Positions 1 through 10,500 of a stretch of DNA of 53,650 nt are shown piece by piece. Below the pieces are notes generated by a model that made no database searches, was not told where the DNA came from, and saw only the letters and a list, made by a program, of their open reading frames with translations. Origin of the DNA: Limnobacter sp. CACIAM 66H1 (GTDB lineage Bacteria; Pseudomonadota; Gammaproteobacteria; Burkholderiales; Burkholderiaceae_B); the NCBI RefSeq assembly GCF_001601825.1, contig NZ_LUJK01000018.1:1-53650 (forward strand), written 5' to 3'. Numbering within the stretch: position 1 is the stretch's first letter; each line of letters starts with the position of its first letter. The position numbers and the translations under genes were made by a program.

Positions 1-27
1 CCTGTGTGCCTTGCAAACAGGAAAAAA

Positions 28-1107
28 ATGATGAATGCATGTTTAAAAAACAGCCTGCGTATCGCAGCTGTTTTCAGTTTAATGATGTTGGTTTTTCTGG
101 CCTTCCAGAACACGGCACGTGCTCAAACGGTTAGCGGTCAAGAGCCCAACATTTGCGTATTCGATTTGCTCGGTGCCAAAGGACCTATTTTTAATCTGGC
201 TCAAGAGTACGCGCTTGAGGGCCGAAAAAACGGTTATGGCTTCAAGCCTGTGGTGTATACCAACGAATCAGTAGCTGCCAAAGACTTTGAAATTGGTGTG
301 TGTGATGGCTTGGTGGCCACCGGTATTCGAACCCGGAAATACAACAGTTTCACCGGCAGCCTGGATGCGATTGGTGGTTTGCCCAATTACGATGCAGTGT
401 TGTTGGCTTTGAGGTCCATGGGTAGTCCTCAGTTGCAAAGTGTGATGCAGCAAAGCGATTTTGAAGTGGGTGGTGTACTGCCTTTTGGAACTGCGTATGT
501 GTTTGTGCGCGATCGTGAAATCAATTCCCTGGCCAAGGCCGCGGGCAAGCGAGTGGCTGCGTTGTCGCACGATGAATCCCAGCGCAGGCTGATTGAGCAG
601 GTTGGCGCACAACCAATTTCCGCTGACGTTTCCAATTATGGTTCGATGTTCAACAATGGTGCGGTGGATATAATTGTGGCGCCCTCTATCGCCTATTCAC
701 CTCTTGAACTCTACAAGGGCCTTGGCAAGCGTGGCGCAATTATTCAGCTCCCGGTGGCCATGGTGACCTACCAAATCATTTTGCGGAAGTCGAAATTTCA
801 GCCAGGTTCTGGCCAGAAGTTGCGTGCTTTTGTCGCACAGGAAATGCCCAAGGCCTTGGATGCGGTGAAAAAAATTGACCGGCAAATTCCAGACAAAGCC
901 TGGCTGAAAATGAGCGAGGCTGACAAGGTGGAATACACCACCATGATGAGGGAAGCCCGAATCAGCTTGAGCAAAGATGGCGTGTATGACGGTTGCGCCT
1001 TGCGCTTGTTGAAAAAGGTGCGCTGCTCGATCGATGGCAAAGCCTCCGAGTGCAGTTTGCCTGAGGGGTACACTGTGCCCAAAAGCTGCCCAATCCAGGC
1101 GATGTAA
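28..1107 (+). CDS. AdeT/TRAP-like periplasmic solute-binding protein
   Basis: Predicted exported protein of about 359 residues. The first 31 residues form a classic signal peptide: a basic start, a hydrophobic core ending FLAFQNTARA, then QTVSG. The mature part begins with a beta-strand (ICVFDLLGAKGPIF) and has a two-lobe solute-binding look, including a GVCDGLVATGIRTR segment and a C-terminal cysteine cluster (CALRLLKKVRC, CSLPEGY, SCP). It resembles the AdeT1/2 family, which was once called an efflux component but is built like TRAP-type binding proteins. The ligand cannot be read from sequence. I chose ATG 28 because AGG lies six bases upstream; ATG 31 is equally possible. It stands alone and converges on the TPM genes. 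The family call is from memory of the pattern, not a search. Confidence 0.75.
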   Translation: MMNACLKNSLRIAAVFSLMMLVFLAFQNTARAQTVSGQEPNICVFDLLGAKGPIFNLAQEYALEGRKNGYGFKPVVYTNESVAAKDFEIGVCDGLVATGIRTRKYNSFTGSLDAIGGLPNYDAVLLALRSMGSPQLQSVMQQSDFEVGGVLPFGTAYVFVRDREINSLAKAAGKRVAALSHDESQRRLIEQVGAQPISADVSNYGSMFNNGAVDIIVAPSIAYSPLELYKGLGKRGAIIQLPVAMVTYQIILRKSKFQPGSGQKLRAFVAQEMPKALDAVKKIDRQIPDKAWLKMSEADKVEYTTMMREARISLSKDGVYDGCALRLLKKVRCSIDGKASECSLPEGYTVPKSCPIQAM

Positions 1108-1122
1108 GCTGGCACCCGATAA

Positions 1123-1623
1123 TCAGCCAATCACAACCGGGGTGTCGGGAAGTTCATTCTTGCCACCCCCCTTGTGTGGAAAGTGTTCGATCAGTTGTTT
1201 GCTCACGGCCTCGATACAGTCCATCACCCCGGCTTCAAATTGTCCTTCCCTGAAAGCGCGTCCAACTTCCTTGCACAATTCTTCCCAATAAGCGTTGCCT
1301 ACTTTGGCATGAATGCCTCGATCGGCAACGATTTCGATGGCATGGTCGGCCAACAAGACGTAAATGAGCACCCCGTTGTTCAGTTCGGTGTCCCAGACAT
1401 GCAACTCGCTAAACACCTCAATGGCGCGTTCTCGAGGTGTTTGTTGCCTTAGCAAGGGTTGCAGTTCAAGCGAGCTTTCCACGGCGACCCGAATTTCCCC
1501 GGAGTGGAGCATCTCACTGGTTTTGATCGCATGGGCCAGATGATCCAGTTGTTCACGCTTAAAGATCCTTCGCACGTGGCGTTCAGCAGTCATCAGGTGT
1601 GTGTAGATTCGCTTGAAACCCAT
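1123..1623 (-). CDS. TPM-domain protein, short cytoplasmic form
   Basis: Protein of 166 residues made almost entirely of one TPM domain (TLP18.3/Psb32/MOLO-1 type). The recognisable core is ELNNGVLIYVLLADHAIEIVADRGI followed by a conserved WEELC helix. There is no signal peptide or membrane segment, unlike the gene just upstream, which carries a longer version. The two often sit in tandem after lemA. ATG 1623 is preferred over GTG 1632 because AGGAAGG lies at a good distance before it and the start then falls just after the upstream stop codon. It is the last gene of a lemA-TPM-TPM operon. The function is unknown; roles in membrane-protein turnover or envelope stress are only suggested for the family. 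Confidence 0.85.
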   Translation of the reverse strand: MGFKRIYTHLMTAERHVRRIFKREQLDHLAHAIKTSEMLHSGEIRVAVESSLELQPLLRQQTPRERAIEVFSELHVWDTELNNGVLIYVLLADHAIEIVADRGIHAKVGNAYWEELCKEVGRAFREGQFEAGVMDCIEAVSKQLIEHFPHKGGGKNELPDTPVVIG

Positions 1624-1625
1624 GT

Positions 1626-2495
1626 TTACCACCTTCCTGAGGCACCACCGCCTCCAAAACCACCGCCGCCACCGCTGAAGCCGCCACCCCCACCAAAGCC
1701 TCCGCTACTTCGGCCAAAGCCACCACGTCCGCCGCCGATACCCCCCACCGAACTCCCAAAGAGGGTAAGCAGGGCAGCTACGGCTGAGGCGAGCAGTGCA
1801 AAAATGATTACTCCTGCAAACAGCCAAGCCACCACGAACACCAAACTGCCTGTGAGCACTGCCGCCGGTAACTTGCCAATTGCTTTGCGCAAGAACCCAC
1901 CCACGAACAGCGAGAGCATGAACAACACGGGTGCGATATCCTCGATGGGGTCTTTGACGCTGTTTTCCGTCGCCTGCGCTTGGGGTTCAGGCAGTGGCTC
2001 GCCTTCAATGACCCTCATCATCTGATCCACCCCGGCCGACACACCGCCCGCAATATCACCCCGGCGAAACAGAGGCACAATCACTTCTTCAATGATTCGT
2101 TTCGAAGTAATGTCGGTGAGGGCACCTTCAAGGCCATAGCCCACCTCAATGCGCAGCGCACGGTCTTGCAGGGCCACCACCAAAATTGCACCATCATCAA
2201 TATTCTTGCGCCCAATTTTCCATTGTTCGGCCACGCGCAAGGCGTATTGTTCAATTGCCTCAGGTTGAGTGGTCGGCACCAGTAGCACCGCAATCTGGCT
2301 GCCTTTGCTGGCCTCAAACACCTGCAATTTTTGGATCAGCGCAACCTTCTGTTGCTGGCTCAGCGTGCCGGTGGTGTCCACCACTTGAGCGCTTAAAGGG
2401 GGCACCGGTATTTCATCGGCCCACAACAAGCCCGGTGCAAGAAGGGCGATTGCATACAGCAAAAATTGGCCGAAAGTATGACGGATGGCGATCAT
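1626..2495 (-). CDS. TPM-domain membrane protein (YgcG family)
   Basis: Protein of 289 residues with a signal peptide ending LLAPGLLWA before DEIPVPP. A TPM domain covers roughly residues 30-150 (QQKVALIQKLQVFEASKG and a DDGAILVVALQDRALRIEVGYGLEG core). One or two membrane segments follow around 190-240, and the tail is a long Gly/Ser/Phe-rich stretch ending GGASGRW. The TPM domain probably faces the periplasm, and the glycine-rich tail is typical of YgcG proteins. ATG 2495 overlaps the lemA stop as TGATG, implying translational coupling; a GTG one codon earlier is the alternative. LemA and YgcG proteins are commonly paired, but their joint role is not established. Confidence 0.88.
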   Translation of the reverse strand: MIAIRHTFGQFLLYAIALLAPGLLWADEIPVPPLSAQVVDTTGTLSQQQKVALIQKLQVFEASKGSQIAVLLVPTTQPEAIEQYALRVAEQWKIGRKNIDDGAILVVALQDRALRIEVGYGLEGALTDITSKRIIEEVIVPLFRRGDIAGGVSAGVDQMMRVIEGEPLPEPQAQATENSVKDPIEDIAPVLFMLSLFVGGFLRKAIGKLPAAVLTGSLVFVVAWLFAGVIIFALLASAVAALLTLFGSSVGGIGGGRGGFGRSSGGFGGGGGFSGGGGGFGGGGASGRW

Positions 2496-3088
2496 CACTT
2501 GGTGCCGAAGTCCACAGTGGGTGGCTTGGAAATTGCCGCTTCATTCTCAACCGTGAAGCTGGGTTTGACGTCGTAACCCATTACCATGGCGGTGAGATTA
2601 TTGGGGAATGAGCGCACGGTCACATTGTAATCCTGAACCGATTTGATGTAACGGTTGCGGGCCACTGTAATCCTGTTTTCCGTACCCTCAAGCTGCGTTT
2701 GCAAATCACGAAATCCCTGGTTTGCTTTCAAATTCGGGTAGTTCTCGGTGATCAGCAACAACCGTGACAGGGCTCCGCTCAGTTCTCCTTGAGCTTGTTG
2801 AAACTTGTTGAAAGCGTCTGGGTCGTTGATCAGTTCCGGGGTGGCCTGAATTGAAGTTGCTTTTGAGCGCGCTTCAACTACCTGGGTCAGAGTTTCCTGC
2901 TCAAAATTGGCCTCTGCCTTGACTACATTTACCAGGTTGGGCACCAGGTCGGCCCGGCGCTGATACTGGTTCAACACTTCTGCCCAGGCTGCTTTCACTT
3001 GTTCGTCATTGGTTTGAATGGTGTTATATCCGCAGCCGCTGAGAGCCAGCGCAAACATCAGGGTGAACAGAGAGAAAACGCGATTCAT
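2495..3088 (-). CDS. lemA: LemA family lipoprotein
   Basis: Protein of 197 residues. The N-terminus is a lipoprotein signal with lipobox LSGC (Cys19), so it is probably anchored to a membrane by a lipidated cysteine. The rest is the LemA helical bundle: NQYQRRADLVPNLVNVVKA is the signature first helix, followed by long amphipathic helices and the FPNNLTAMVMGY segment. The reading frame extends upstream to 3304 into rho, but ATG 3088 has AGGAG nine bases ahead and begins a proper signal peptide. First gene of the lemA-TPM-TPM operon. LemA proteins occur across bacteria with TPM partners; the molecular function is unknown. Confidence 0.92.
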   Translation of the reverse strand: MNRVFSLFTLMFALALSGCGYNTIQTNDEQVKAAWAEVLNQYQRRADLVPNLVNVVKAEANFEQETLTQVVEARSKATSIQATPELINDPDAFNKFQQAQGELSGALSRLLLITENYPNLKANQGFRDLQTQLEGTENRITVARNRYIKSVQDYNVTVRSFPNNLTAMVMGYDVKPSFTVENEAAISKPPTVDFGTK

Positions 3089-3130
3089 GTGAACGCTCCT
3101 TAGTGGGGTGGGTTGACTGATTGTGCAATT

Positions 3131-3165
3131 AAAAAAGCCCATGGTGCAACTGCAGCATGGGCTTT
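3131..3165 (-). terminator. Rho-independent terminator after rho
   Basis: A perfect 10-base inverted repeat (AAAGCCCATG at 3134-3143 and CATGGGCTTT at 3156-3165). Read on the minus strand it is followed by a run of six T. It lies about 20 bases past the rho stop codon and before lemA, so it probably ends the trxA/rho transcript and separates it from the lemA operon. Confidence 0.85.
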
Positions 3166-3186
3166 GCTTTGAAAAGATGATCCGCT

Positions 3187-4443
3187 TTACTTCTTCATCA
3201 TCTCGAAAAATTCTGCGTTGTTTTTCGTTTGACGGATCTTGTCCATCAGGAATTCCATCGCAGCAATTTCGTCCATGTCGTGCAGCAAGCGGCGCAGTAC
3301 CCAAATCTTCTGCAGCAGATCGGGCTTGATCAGCAGTTCTTCGCGGCGTGTGGAAGAACGGTTGATGTTGATGGCCGGGTACACACGTTTTTCGGCCATA
3401 CGGCGTTCCATGTGAATTTCCATGTTACCGGTGCCCTTGAATTCTTCGTAAATCACTTCATCCATGCGGCTGCCAGTGTCTACCAGTGCAGTTGCGATGA
3501 TTGTGAGCGAACCACCTTCTTCAATGTTTCGGGCGGCGCCGAAGAATCGTTTGGGGCGGTGCAGGGCGTTGGCATCTACACCACCGGTCAGCACCTTGCC
3601 AGAAGACGGCACGACGGTGTTGTACGCACGGGCCAAACGGGTAATGGAATCGAGCAGGATGACGACATCGCGCTTGTGCTCAACCAGTCGCTTGGCCTTT
3701 TCAATCACCATTTCTGCAACCTGCACGTGGCGGGTCGCGGGTTCATCGAATGTGGAGGCGATCACTTCGCCACGCACGGAGCGCATCATTTCCGTTACTT
3801 CTTCGGGGCGTTCATCGATCAGCAACACAATCAAGGTGATGTCGGGGTGATTGGCGGTGATTGCGTGGGCAATATGCTGCAGCATCACGGTTTTACCTGA
3901 TTTCGGCGGGGCTACCAGCAAACCTCGCTGGCCCTTGCCAATGGGTGCCACCAGGTCAATGATACGGCCCGTGTTGTTCTCTTCACCGCGCATGTCGCGT
4001 TCCAGCTTCAATGGCTGGTTGGGGTGCAGCGGCGTCAGGTTTTCAAACAGAATTTTGTGTTTGCTGGCCTCAGGCGCTTCGCCGTTGACCTTGTCCACTT
4101 TCACCAGCGCAAAATAACGCTCACCGTCTTTCGGGGTGCGTACCTCACCTTCAATGCTGTCACCCGTATGCAGGTTGAAGCGGCGGATCTGGCTGGGGGA
4201 AATGTAAATGTCGTCCGGGCTGGCCAGATAGGAAGTTTCCGGTGAGCGCAGGAAGCCAAAGCCATCCGGCAATACTTCGAGCACGCCGTCACCAAAAATT
4301 TGTTCGCCGTTTTTGGCACGTTTTTTCAGGATTGCGAACATCAATTCCTGCTTGCGCATGCGGTTGGCGTTTTCAATTTCGAGGCCACCAGCCACTTCAA
4401 GCAGGGCAGAGACGTGTTGCGTTTTGAGTTCAGATAGATACAT
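3187..4443 (-). CDS. rho: Transcription termination factor Rho
   Basis: Protein of 418 residues, the usual length (E. coli 419). The N-terminal helical and cold-shock-like RNA-binding domain contains the primary-site motif GFGFLRSP (about 61-68). The ATPase domain has its P-loop at APPKSGKT (178-185, Lys181 and Lys184) and the Walker B region [12 protein letters not shown]. The Q- and R-loop regions are intact, so it should be an active hexameric RNA helicase that releases transcripts. It lies downstream of trxA on the same strand, an order often seen in proteobacteria, with about 120 bases between. That leader contains a GC hairpin at 4530-4547. Rho usually controls its own leader, but nothing here proves it. 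Confidence 0.98.
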   Translation of the reverse strand: MYLSELKTQHVSALLEVAGGLEIENANRMRKQELMFAILKKRAKNGEQIFGDGVLEVLPDGFGFLRSPETSYLASPDDIYISPSQIRRFNLHTGDSIEGEVRTPKDGERYFALVKVDKVNGEAPEASKHKILFENLTPLHPNQPLKLERDMRGEENNTGRIIDLVAPIGKGQRGLLVAPPKSGKTVMLQHIAHAITANHPDITLIVLLIDERPEEVTEMMRSVRGEVIASTFDEPATRHVQVAEMVIEKAKRLVEHKRDVVILLDSITRLARAYNTVVPSSGKVLTGGVDANALHRPKRFFGAARNIEEGGSLTIIATALVDTGSRMDEVIYEEFKGTGNMEIHMERRMAEKRVYPAININRSSTRREELLIKPDLLQKIWVLRRLLHDMDEIAAMEFLMDKIRQTKNNAEFFEMMKK

Positions 4444-4529
4444 GTTTGGCTATTTGTGTAGGTGGCGAACGCCGCGAGGTAAACAGGTTAACGAAGGGTG
4501 GGGGTTGTGCTGCAGTGAGGGGGTTCGAT

Positions 4530-4547
4530 GCCCGGCACACGCCGGGC
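4530..4547. other. GC-rich stem-loop between trxA and rho
   Basis: Seven-base perfect inverted repeat GCCCGGC / GCCGGGC with a four-base loop, 18 bases past the trxA stop codon in the rho leader. No T-run follows on either strand, so it is not a standard intrinsic terminator. It could be a processing or attenuation element between trxA and rho. Confidence 0.4.
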
Positions 4548-4565
4548 TACTCAATCAATATTGTA

Positions 4566-4895
4566 TTACAGGTGGCTGTCGATAAAAGCAGCCAGCTGTG
4601 ATTTGGACAACGCGCCTACTTTCGTAGCCACCACTGCACCATTCTTGAACAACATCAAGGTTGGAATGCCGCGGATGCCGTACTTGGCGGGTGTTTCCGA
4701 GTTTTCGTCGACGTTCATCTTGGCGATTTGCAGTTTGCCCTGGTATTCAGAGGACAAATCATCAAGAATTGGCGCGATCATTTTGCAAGGACCACACCAT
4801 TCAGCCCAATAATCCACCAGCACTGGGCCGTCGGTTTTCAAAACATCGCTGTCGAAAGATGCGTCACTGACGTGTTTGATCAGGTCACTGCTCAT
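4566..4895 (-). CDS. trxA: Thioredoxin 1
   Basis: Protein of 109 residues, the standard cytoplasmic thioredoxin length. It has the active site WCGPC (Cys34, Cys37), the conserved DYWAEW strand before it and the cis-proline loop in [12 protein letters not shown]. It reduces protein disulfides using electrons from thioredoxin reductase, which is not in this window. A GAGG ribosome-binding site lies about eight bases before ATG 4895. It diverges from the addB-like gene across about 180 bases and is followed by rho. Confidence 0.98.
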   Translation of the reverse strand: MSSDLIKHVSDASFDSDVLKTDGPVLVDYWAEWCGPCKMIAPILDDLSSEYQGKLQIAKMNVDENSETPAKYGIRGIPTLMLFKNGAVVATKVGALSKSQLAAFIDSHL

Positions 4896-5078
4896 TTAAA
4901 TCCTCAAGTGGGTAATTGCTTTGGAGGGTATTCACAAAGCATGTCCGGGTGATTAAAGCACACGCGCAGACCATGAAAGTTCTTCATTTAAGAAAATGCT
5001 ATTCTGAATGGTACAGCGAAATCGAACTGAAACACAAACCCGTGCTCGTTTTAATTGACTTAACAACACATACACGCT

Positions 5079-7595
5079 TTGACCCTACACCCCGTTTCCA
5101 TCGATCCTTTTCAAGGCACTCCTTTTGCCAAGGCCTTTGACTGGCTGAACCAATCGGGTCTTGAGGCCGGGCGAGTCTTGTGGATCATGCCCCGAATCGA
5201 GACGGTGGGTGGCTTTAAACAACTTTGGGCGCAGCACCATGCTGGCCGGGCCACACTGGGGCCCTGGATTCAAACCGCAGACCGTCTGAGCCAGCCTGCA
5301 GCCCTTGGTCCCTGGTTGACCCTGCAAGCTGATTTGGTGGGGGTGTTGCGACAATTGCCTCTGCTAAGTGGTGGGTCATCGCCCTCGCAATTGTGGGGTT
5401 TGGCACAGGAATATCTGGAGTTGGCGTTGCGACAGGTGTTGGTGCAAAAACGCAACACCAGCGCGCTGGTTCAATATTCAGAGAACAATGCTTTCGCCGC
5501 TGAAGAGGCCCAAGTGGTGGCCACACTGGCTCAAACCTACGCCAGCGAGCTGATGAACCTGCTGCCCAAACCAACCGAACCGGGGGGGCAGCCGCCTGAG
5601 CAGGTAGTGTGGTTTGACGACGGCGAGACGGTGCCTGGCTTGTGGCTTGAGCAGTTTTATCCCGAGGTTCCGGTGAAAGTTTTCAAGCTTGCCAACATTG
5701 AGGGGGCGCAACCCTGGCAAATTCTGGGGGCGAAGCGTTTTGAAGGCCAGAACAGTCCAGTGGCGTTGCAAGTGGCCCCCGACGAAACCACACAGGCCCA
5801 GCAAGCCGCGCATCAAATTCTGAGTTGGTTGCGCGAAGACCCGGCCAGCGAAATTGCAGTCGCTGTGCTTGATCGTTTGGCTGCACGCCGCATGGTCGCG
5901 CTGCTCGCTGATGTCGGTGTGTCGGTGGATGACCGCACCGGTTGGCGTTTGTCCACATCCAATGTGGCTGGCTGGTTTGACCAGCTGTTGCAACAGTTTG
6001 CTGAGCAAGGCGAGCTCACGGCCATCGCCCAGCCTTTCTCAGGTTTGCCTATCGAACAAACAGAGCCTTGGGCTTTTGGTAAAACAGGGAGCCGGTACAC
6101 GCTGGCGCGGTGGGCTTGTGCCTTTTTGGGCCTGTTCGAAAAACATGGTTTGAACGAAGCCTTGGGGCCAGATGAGGCGGGGCAACAACTTTTGACCGTG
6201 TTGGGTTTGATGCAGCGGGTGCCCGCACAGACCGAATTTGACGCACAGGAATTTCTGGCGGCCTGGCGCAGTTGGGCTGAGTCACAGCGTTTTCGTCCGC
6301 TGGACATTGAGAGCCCCGTACGCATGGTGCCCTTGCTGAGCACGCGCATGCGGCAATTCAGCCGCGTGTTGGTCTTGGGTTGCGCACAATCGCATTTTCA
6401 AGAGAGCCCACCCGGTTTGTTGCCGCCTGCTGTGGCGCAGGAACTGGGTTTTCCCGGCCCGCGCCTGGCACGCATACAAAAAATATCCGCCCTGTACGAA
6501 TTGCTGTTGTACAGCGATGAGGTCACCTTGGTACACAGTGCTCAGGTGGCTGGCAAACCAGAGATGTTGTTGCCCGAATTGATGTGGCTGGATATTGTGT
6601 TGCGAGATGCTGAAAGCCATTCGGAACATTGGTCCACAAAGTGGTATCGCGCACCGGGCAATTGTGAAATTGAAGTGCGCGAAACGCCCGAGCAGGCTTT
6701 GCAACTGACTGCCCTGAGCGATTTGGGCTCAATACCGGATTCACTCAAGGTCACAGCGCTGGACGACTGGAAGGCCTGCCGCCTCCGCTTTGGTTTGAAA
6801 CACGCTTTGCCCTGGCCTGCCCAGCGTAATGAGAGCGCCATGCGCTACGAACAGCTGCGCGGAATTTTTGTGCACAAGGTGCTGGAGAAAACCGCGCAGC
6901 ATATGGCTTTGCCAGGTCAGCCCGTGAACCAACTACAAGCGTGGAAGCAGGCCTTGCTGGACCATGCCCAGTGGGTGTGGGACAAGCTCGAACTGGACGA
7001 TCGTGCGACGGTGTACCCGTTTCTGAAATTTTTTGATCAAATCGTGCCGCGCCTTGCTGGTAAATTGATGGAACGTCAAATTCAGGGCTGGCAATTCAAG
7101 GGAGCAGAGCAGCAACTTGAACACACCCTGGTGCTTCAACCGAGCGGTGCTACCCTCACATTGAAAGGCCGTGTTGACAGGCTGGATTTCCGGGGCGATG
7201 CACTGGCCATCGCCGACATTAAATTCACCAACCCGGCTGTCTTGAAAAGACGATTGGAAGACCCTTTAAGCCAGCCTCAATTGCCTGCCTATCAGGCCAT
7301 GTTGAACAACCCAGGTGCGCGGCTTGATTTTCTGGGCTTGCACAAGGACAAGGTGGATTGGGTCAGTTTTCCGCCTTTGGATGATGAGCACCGTGAACAG
7401 GGTTTTCAGTCTTGGGGCGAGGTGTTGATCAGTGAACTGTCCAGTGAACTGGATTTGTTTTTTGAAGGCCGGGCGGTATGGCAAGCCAACCCGGGCGATG
7501 CCTGCGAATACTGCGATGTGCGCGGCGTGTGCAGGCCTGAAACTCACCCTTTGTTTAATGATGGCGTGGCTGGCGACGAGGGCGACGATGAGTAA
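5079..7595 (+). CDS. AddB-like PD-(D/E)XK nuclease, recombination repair
   Basis: Protein of 838 residues, a divergent AddB-type subunit of a dual helicase-nuclease that processes double-strand breaks. The C-terminal nuclease fold is clear: VDRLDF then ADIKF with the D-x-K pair Asp713/Lys715. It also has the four cysteines that hold the iron-sulfur cluster in AddB nucleases (Cys567 in DDWKACRLRFG; Cys809, Cys812 and Cys818 in the CEYCDVRGVC segment). The N-terminal helicase-like part has no obvious P-loop, as expected for an inactivated AddB helicase. TTG 5079 is the only start codon after an in-frame stop at 5061, and no strong ribosome-binding site is visible. It overlaps the addA-like gene by eight bases. 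In betaproteobacteria this pair replaces or accompanies RecBCD. Confidence 0.88.
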   Translation: MTLHPVSIDPFQGTPFAKAFDWLNQSGLEAGRVLWIMPRIETVGGFKQLWAQHHAGRATLGPWIQTADRLSQPAALGPWLTLQADLVGVLRQLPLLSGGSSPSQLWGLAQEYLELALRQVLVQKRNTSALVQYSENNAFAAEEAQVVATLAQTYASELMNLLPKPTEPGGQPPEQVVWFDDGETVPGLWLEQFYPEVPVKVFKLANIEGAQPWQILGAKRFEGQNSPVALQVAPDETTQAQQAAHQILSWLREDPASEIAVAVLDRLAARRMVALLADVGVSVDDRTGWRLSTSNVAGWFDQLLQQFAEQGELTAIAQPFSGLPIEQTEPWAFGKTGSRYTLARWACAFLGLFEKHGLNEALGPDEAGQQLLTVLGLMQRVPAQTEFDAQEFLAAWRSWAESQRFRPLDIESPVRMVPLLSTRMRQFSRVLVLGCAQSHFQESPPGLLPPAVAQELGFPGPRLARIQKISALYELLLYSDEVTLVHSAQVAGKPEMLLPELMWLDIVLRDAESHSEHWSTKWYRAPGNCEIEVRETPEQALQLTALSDLGSIPDSLKVTALDDWKACRLRFGLKHALPWPAQRNESAMRYEQLRGIFVHKVLEKTAQHMALPGQPVNQLQAWKQALLDHAQWVWDKLELDDRATVYPFLKFFDQIVPRLAGKLMERQIQGWQFKGAEQQLEHTLVLQPSGATLTLKGRVDRLDFRGDALAIADIKFTNPAVLKRRLEDPLSQPQLPAYQAMLNNPGARLDFLGLHKDKVDWVSFPPLDDEHREQGFQSWGEVLISELSSELDLFFEGRAVWQANPGDACEYCDVRGVCRPETHPLFNDGVAGDEGDDE

Positions 7596-10500
7596 ATTCA
7601 CCTCGATTGCCTGCGACCCCGCCAACAGCGTTGTTGTGGAGGCTTGTGCGGGCAGTGGTAAAACCTGGTTGTTGACCGCACGCCTGTTTCGTTTGCTGTT
7701 AAGTGGTGCAAGGCCTGATCAAATTTTGGCGATTACCTTCACCCGCAAAGCCGCACAGGAAATGCAGGAACGCCTGTTTGGCTTATTGCGTGAATGTGCC
7801 TTGTTGAGTGACGACAAGCTGAGCGTTTTGTTGACCGAACGTGGTGCCGTGGCCAATCAGGCAAACCTGAATAAAGCGCGTGAACTGGCGGGAGAGGTGT
7901 TGACCAATTCACGGGGGGTGACCATTGACACCTTTCACGGCTGGTTCGCATCGTTGTGCCAAATGGCACCCTTGGCCAGTGGCTTTTCAAGGCAAAGTGA
8001 ACCCACCGATCAAACCGAGTTCTGGATGGACATGGCCATTGATGTGTTCACCGCCAATTTGTTGAATGATCAATCGGAATTGCTGCCAGCCTTTGACACG
8101 CTGGCCTCACAAATGGACCGCGCGGTGGTGCGTCAGGTATTGCAGCATGCGCTCAGCAATCGTGTGGCTTGTAGTTTGTGGTTGGGCAACAGCGATGCGC
8201 CGCCATTGAACACGGTGTTTGGCATTGATGAAGGCGAGCAATGGCCTGTTGAGGTGTTGAACAACAAGCATTATCTGGATCAATGGCAACAGGCTGCACG
8301 GTGGCTGTCCTTGGGCACAGCCAAGCAACAGGGCCATGCTATAGACATTGAAAAGGCGCTGACTGCGCTGCGCGAGGGCGCTGACGCAGCAGAGGTATTT
8401 GATCAGTTGAAAGCGGTTTGTTTGACTGCAAAAAATGAACCGAGCAAAAACTTTTTCAAGATCACCGCAGGGCAGAAAACTGCAGTGGACGAAACACTGT
8501 ATGTGCAAACCCTTGAAGGTCTGGCCCTGAAAACTGCACAGGCTTTGCAACTTGAAAAAGACCAGCTTGATATGCAGGCCACAGCTGCTTTGGCGCAATT
8601 GATTGAGCCGCTGTTTGACACGTACAAATCAATCAAGCTTGAGCAGGGTTTGTGCGATTTCGATGACCTTGAAGCGACCGCATTGCGCATGTTGATGAAT
8701 GATGAACAGCGTGCTTACATGCAGCAAAAACTGGACACGCGTGTGCGTCATTTGCTGGTCGATGAATTTCAAGACACCAATCCGGTGCAGTGGAATATCT
8801 TGAAACTCTGGTTGCAAGACTACAGTGGTGATGACAAGCCCAGTGTGTTTTTGGTGGGAGATCCGAAGCAATCAATTTACCGTTTTCGACGGGCGGAGGC
8901 CCGATTGTTCAACCACGCGCGCGCTTGGCTGGTTGAAAACTTCGCAGCCAAAACTTTGGAATCGGATTCAACACGGCGGTGTGCGCAGTCTGTGGTTGAT
9001 GTGGTCAATACCGTGTTTGAGCCGGGGCAAACGCGGGGGCAAACTGCCTTTCGCACACACACCAGTTTGGCTGGGAAAAGTGAATCAACGCTGAGTGGCT
9101 TGAATGTGTATCCCAAGCTGCTCAAAGAAGACGAAGGCCCGGATGAAGCGCAGCGCGTGGTGAACACCCTGCAACACTGGCTGAAAAACGGATGCATCAA
9201 GCATTTGAGTGAAGTGATGGTGTTGGTGCGCGCCCACAAAAGTGGTGTACCCCTCATGGCTGCCCTGCGTGAGGCTGGCCTGGCTTACACCATCAAAGAC
9301 AAAGGCGAGCGTTATACCTCCCCGGTGTGGTCTGACACCATCGCCTTGCTTGGTTTTTTAAATGATCCACATGCCAATCTGTACTTGTTGCAGTTGTTGC
9401 GTTGCCCACTCATTGGTCTTTCTTCCCCGCAATTTCAGACGCTGATACAGGCCGGCAAAACAAGCAAGACCACTACGGTGTGGAGCACCCTCGAGGTGTT
9501 GGCAGGCAAGGGTGAATGGCCTTGGGCGAACCTGCATGCGCAATTGTCAGAATGGCTGCGCATGGCGCGCGCCTTGCCGCTGTTTGAAACACTTTCAAAG
9601 GTGGTCACTGATACAGGTGCCTCTGAAAAATACTTGAATTGTGCGTCACCGCGCCAGCGGGTCATGATGGCTGAGCACTGGGATTGGTTGAAAGCTTGGG
9701 CACTGGGTTTGAACAAGGGGCGTTTTCCAAGCCTGCAGCACGCTTTGGATGAGGCGGTGAAACTGCAAACCTATGCCAGCTCCGACAGCGAAGGCGCAGC
9801 CAACAACCCCGATGTGCTGCGCATCATGACCGTACATTCCGCCAAGGGTCTGGAGGCAAACCATGTGTGGCTGTTCGATGCCAATTCCTCGCCCAAACCC
9901 GGTGGAAGCAATGCAGGTTTGCTGATCGATTGGGCTTTGGGTGAATCGCACCCCAGCGCAGTCACAGTGATGGGCAACCTGAACAACCCGAGCCCTGGCC
10001 GCGCGGCTGCGCAAACGATTGAACAGCAAGCCTATGTCGATGAAGAGGACCACTTGCTGTATGTGGCATTGACCCGGGCCCGGTATTCCATTCATTTGAG
10101 TGGCAGTGAAAAACGCGGCGCAAGCAAGGGGTGGTACGAGCGCTTGTCGCCTTTCGCCACCCAGGTCCATGAAAACTGGCCTGTGCCTGAAAGCTCCCGG
10201 CACACTACCGTGCCGGGGCCGGCACAAACAGAATTGACTGGCTTGTTTGACCCGCCCGCGGTGTGGGTTCGTCCTCAATTTCCGGTGCTCAAGGCGTTGA
10301 ACACGCCGGTGGGCAAGGTGGTACCCCGATTAACCTCACCTGAACTGCGCAAAGGTACGGCTTGGCATGCCGCGCTGGAATGGGTCGATGAATTGAAAGA
10401 CATGTCGTTCGACGTTTGGTGGGCGCAGGTGCAGTTGCGTTGCGAGTCCGTATTCCAGCGTTTGCAGGACGATGAATTGTCGCATGTGCAGCAAGCCTGC

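Noticed and set aside
1632-1745. GC-rich repeats that could suggest a satellite or array
   Set aside because: They encode the FGGGG-type protein repeats of the TPM protein tail; the units are irregular and there are no spacers, so this is not a CRISPR array.
1459-2025. Proline-rich plus-strand frame near 1640-1740
   Set aside because: It is the antisense reading of the Gly-rich tail of the TPM protein, which explains the PPP runs.
3229-3900. Plus-strand open frame of 223 codons inside rho
   Set aside because: Antisense to a highly conserved gene; composition is that of a shadow frame and there is no ribosome-binding site.
4973-4987. ATGAA-N5-TTCAT inverted repeat between trxA and the addB-like gene
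   Set aside because: Arms are only five bases and AT-rich; likely by chance, with no further support.
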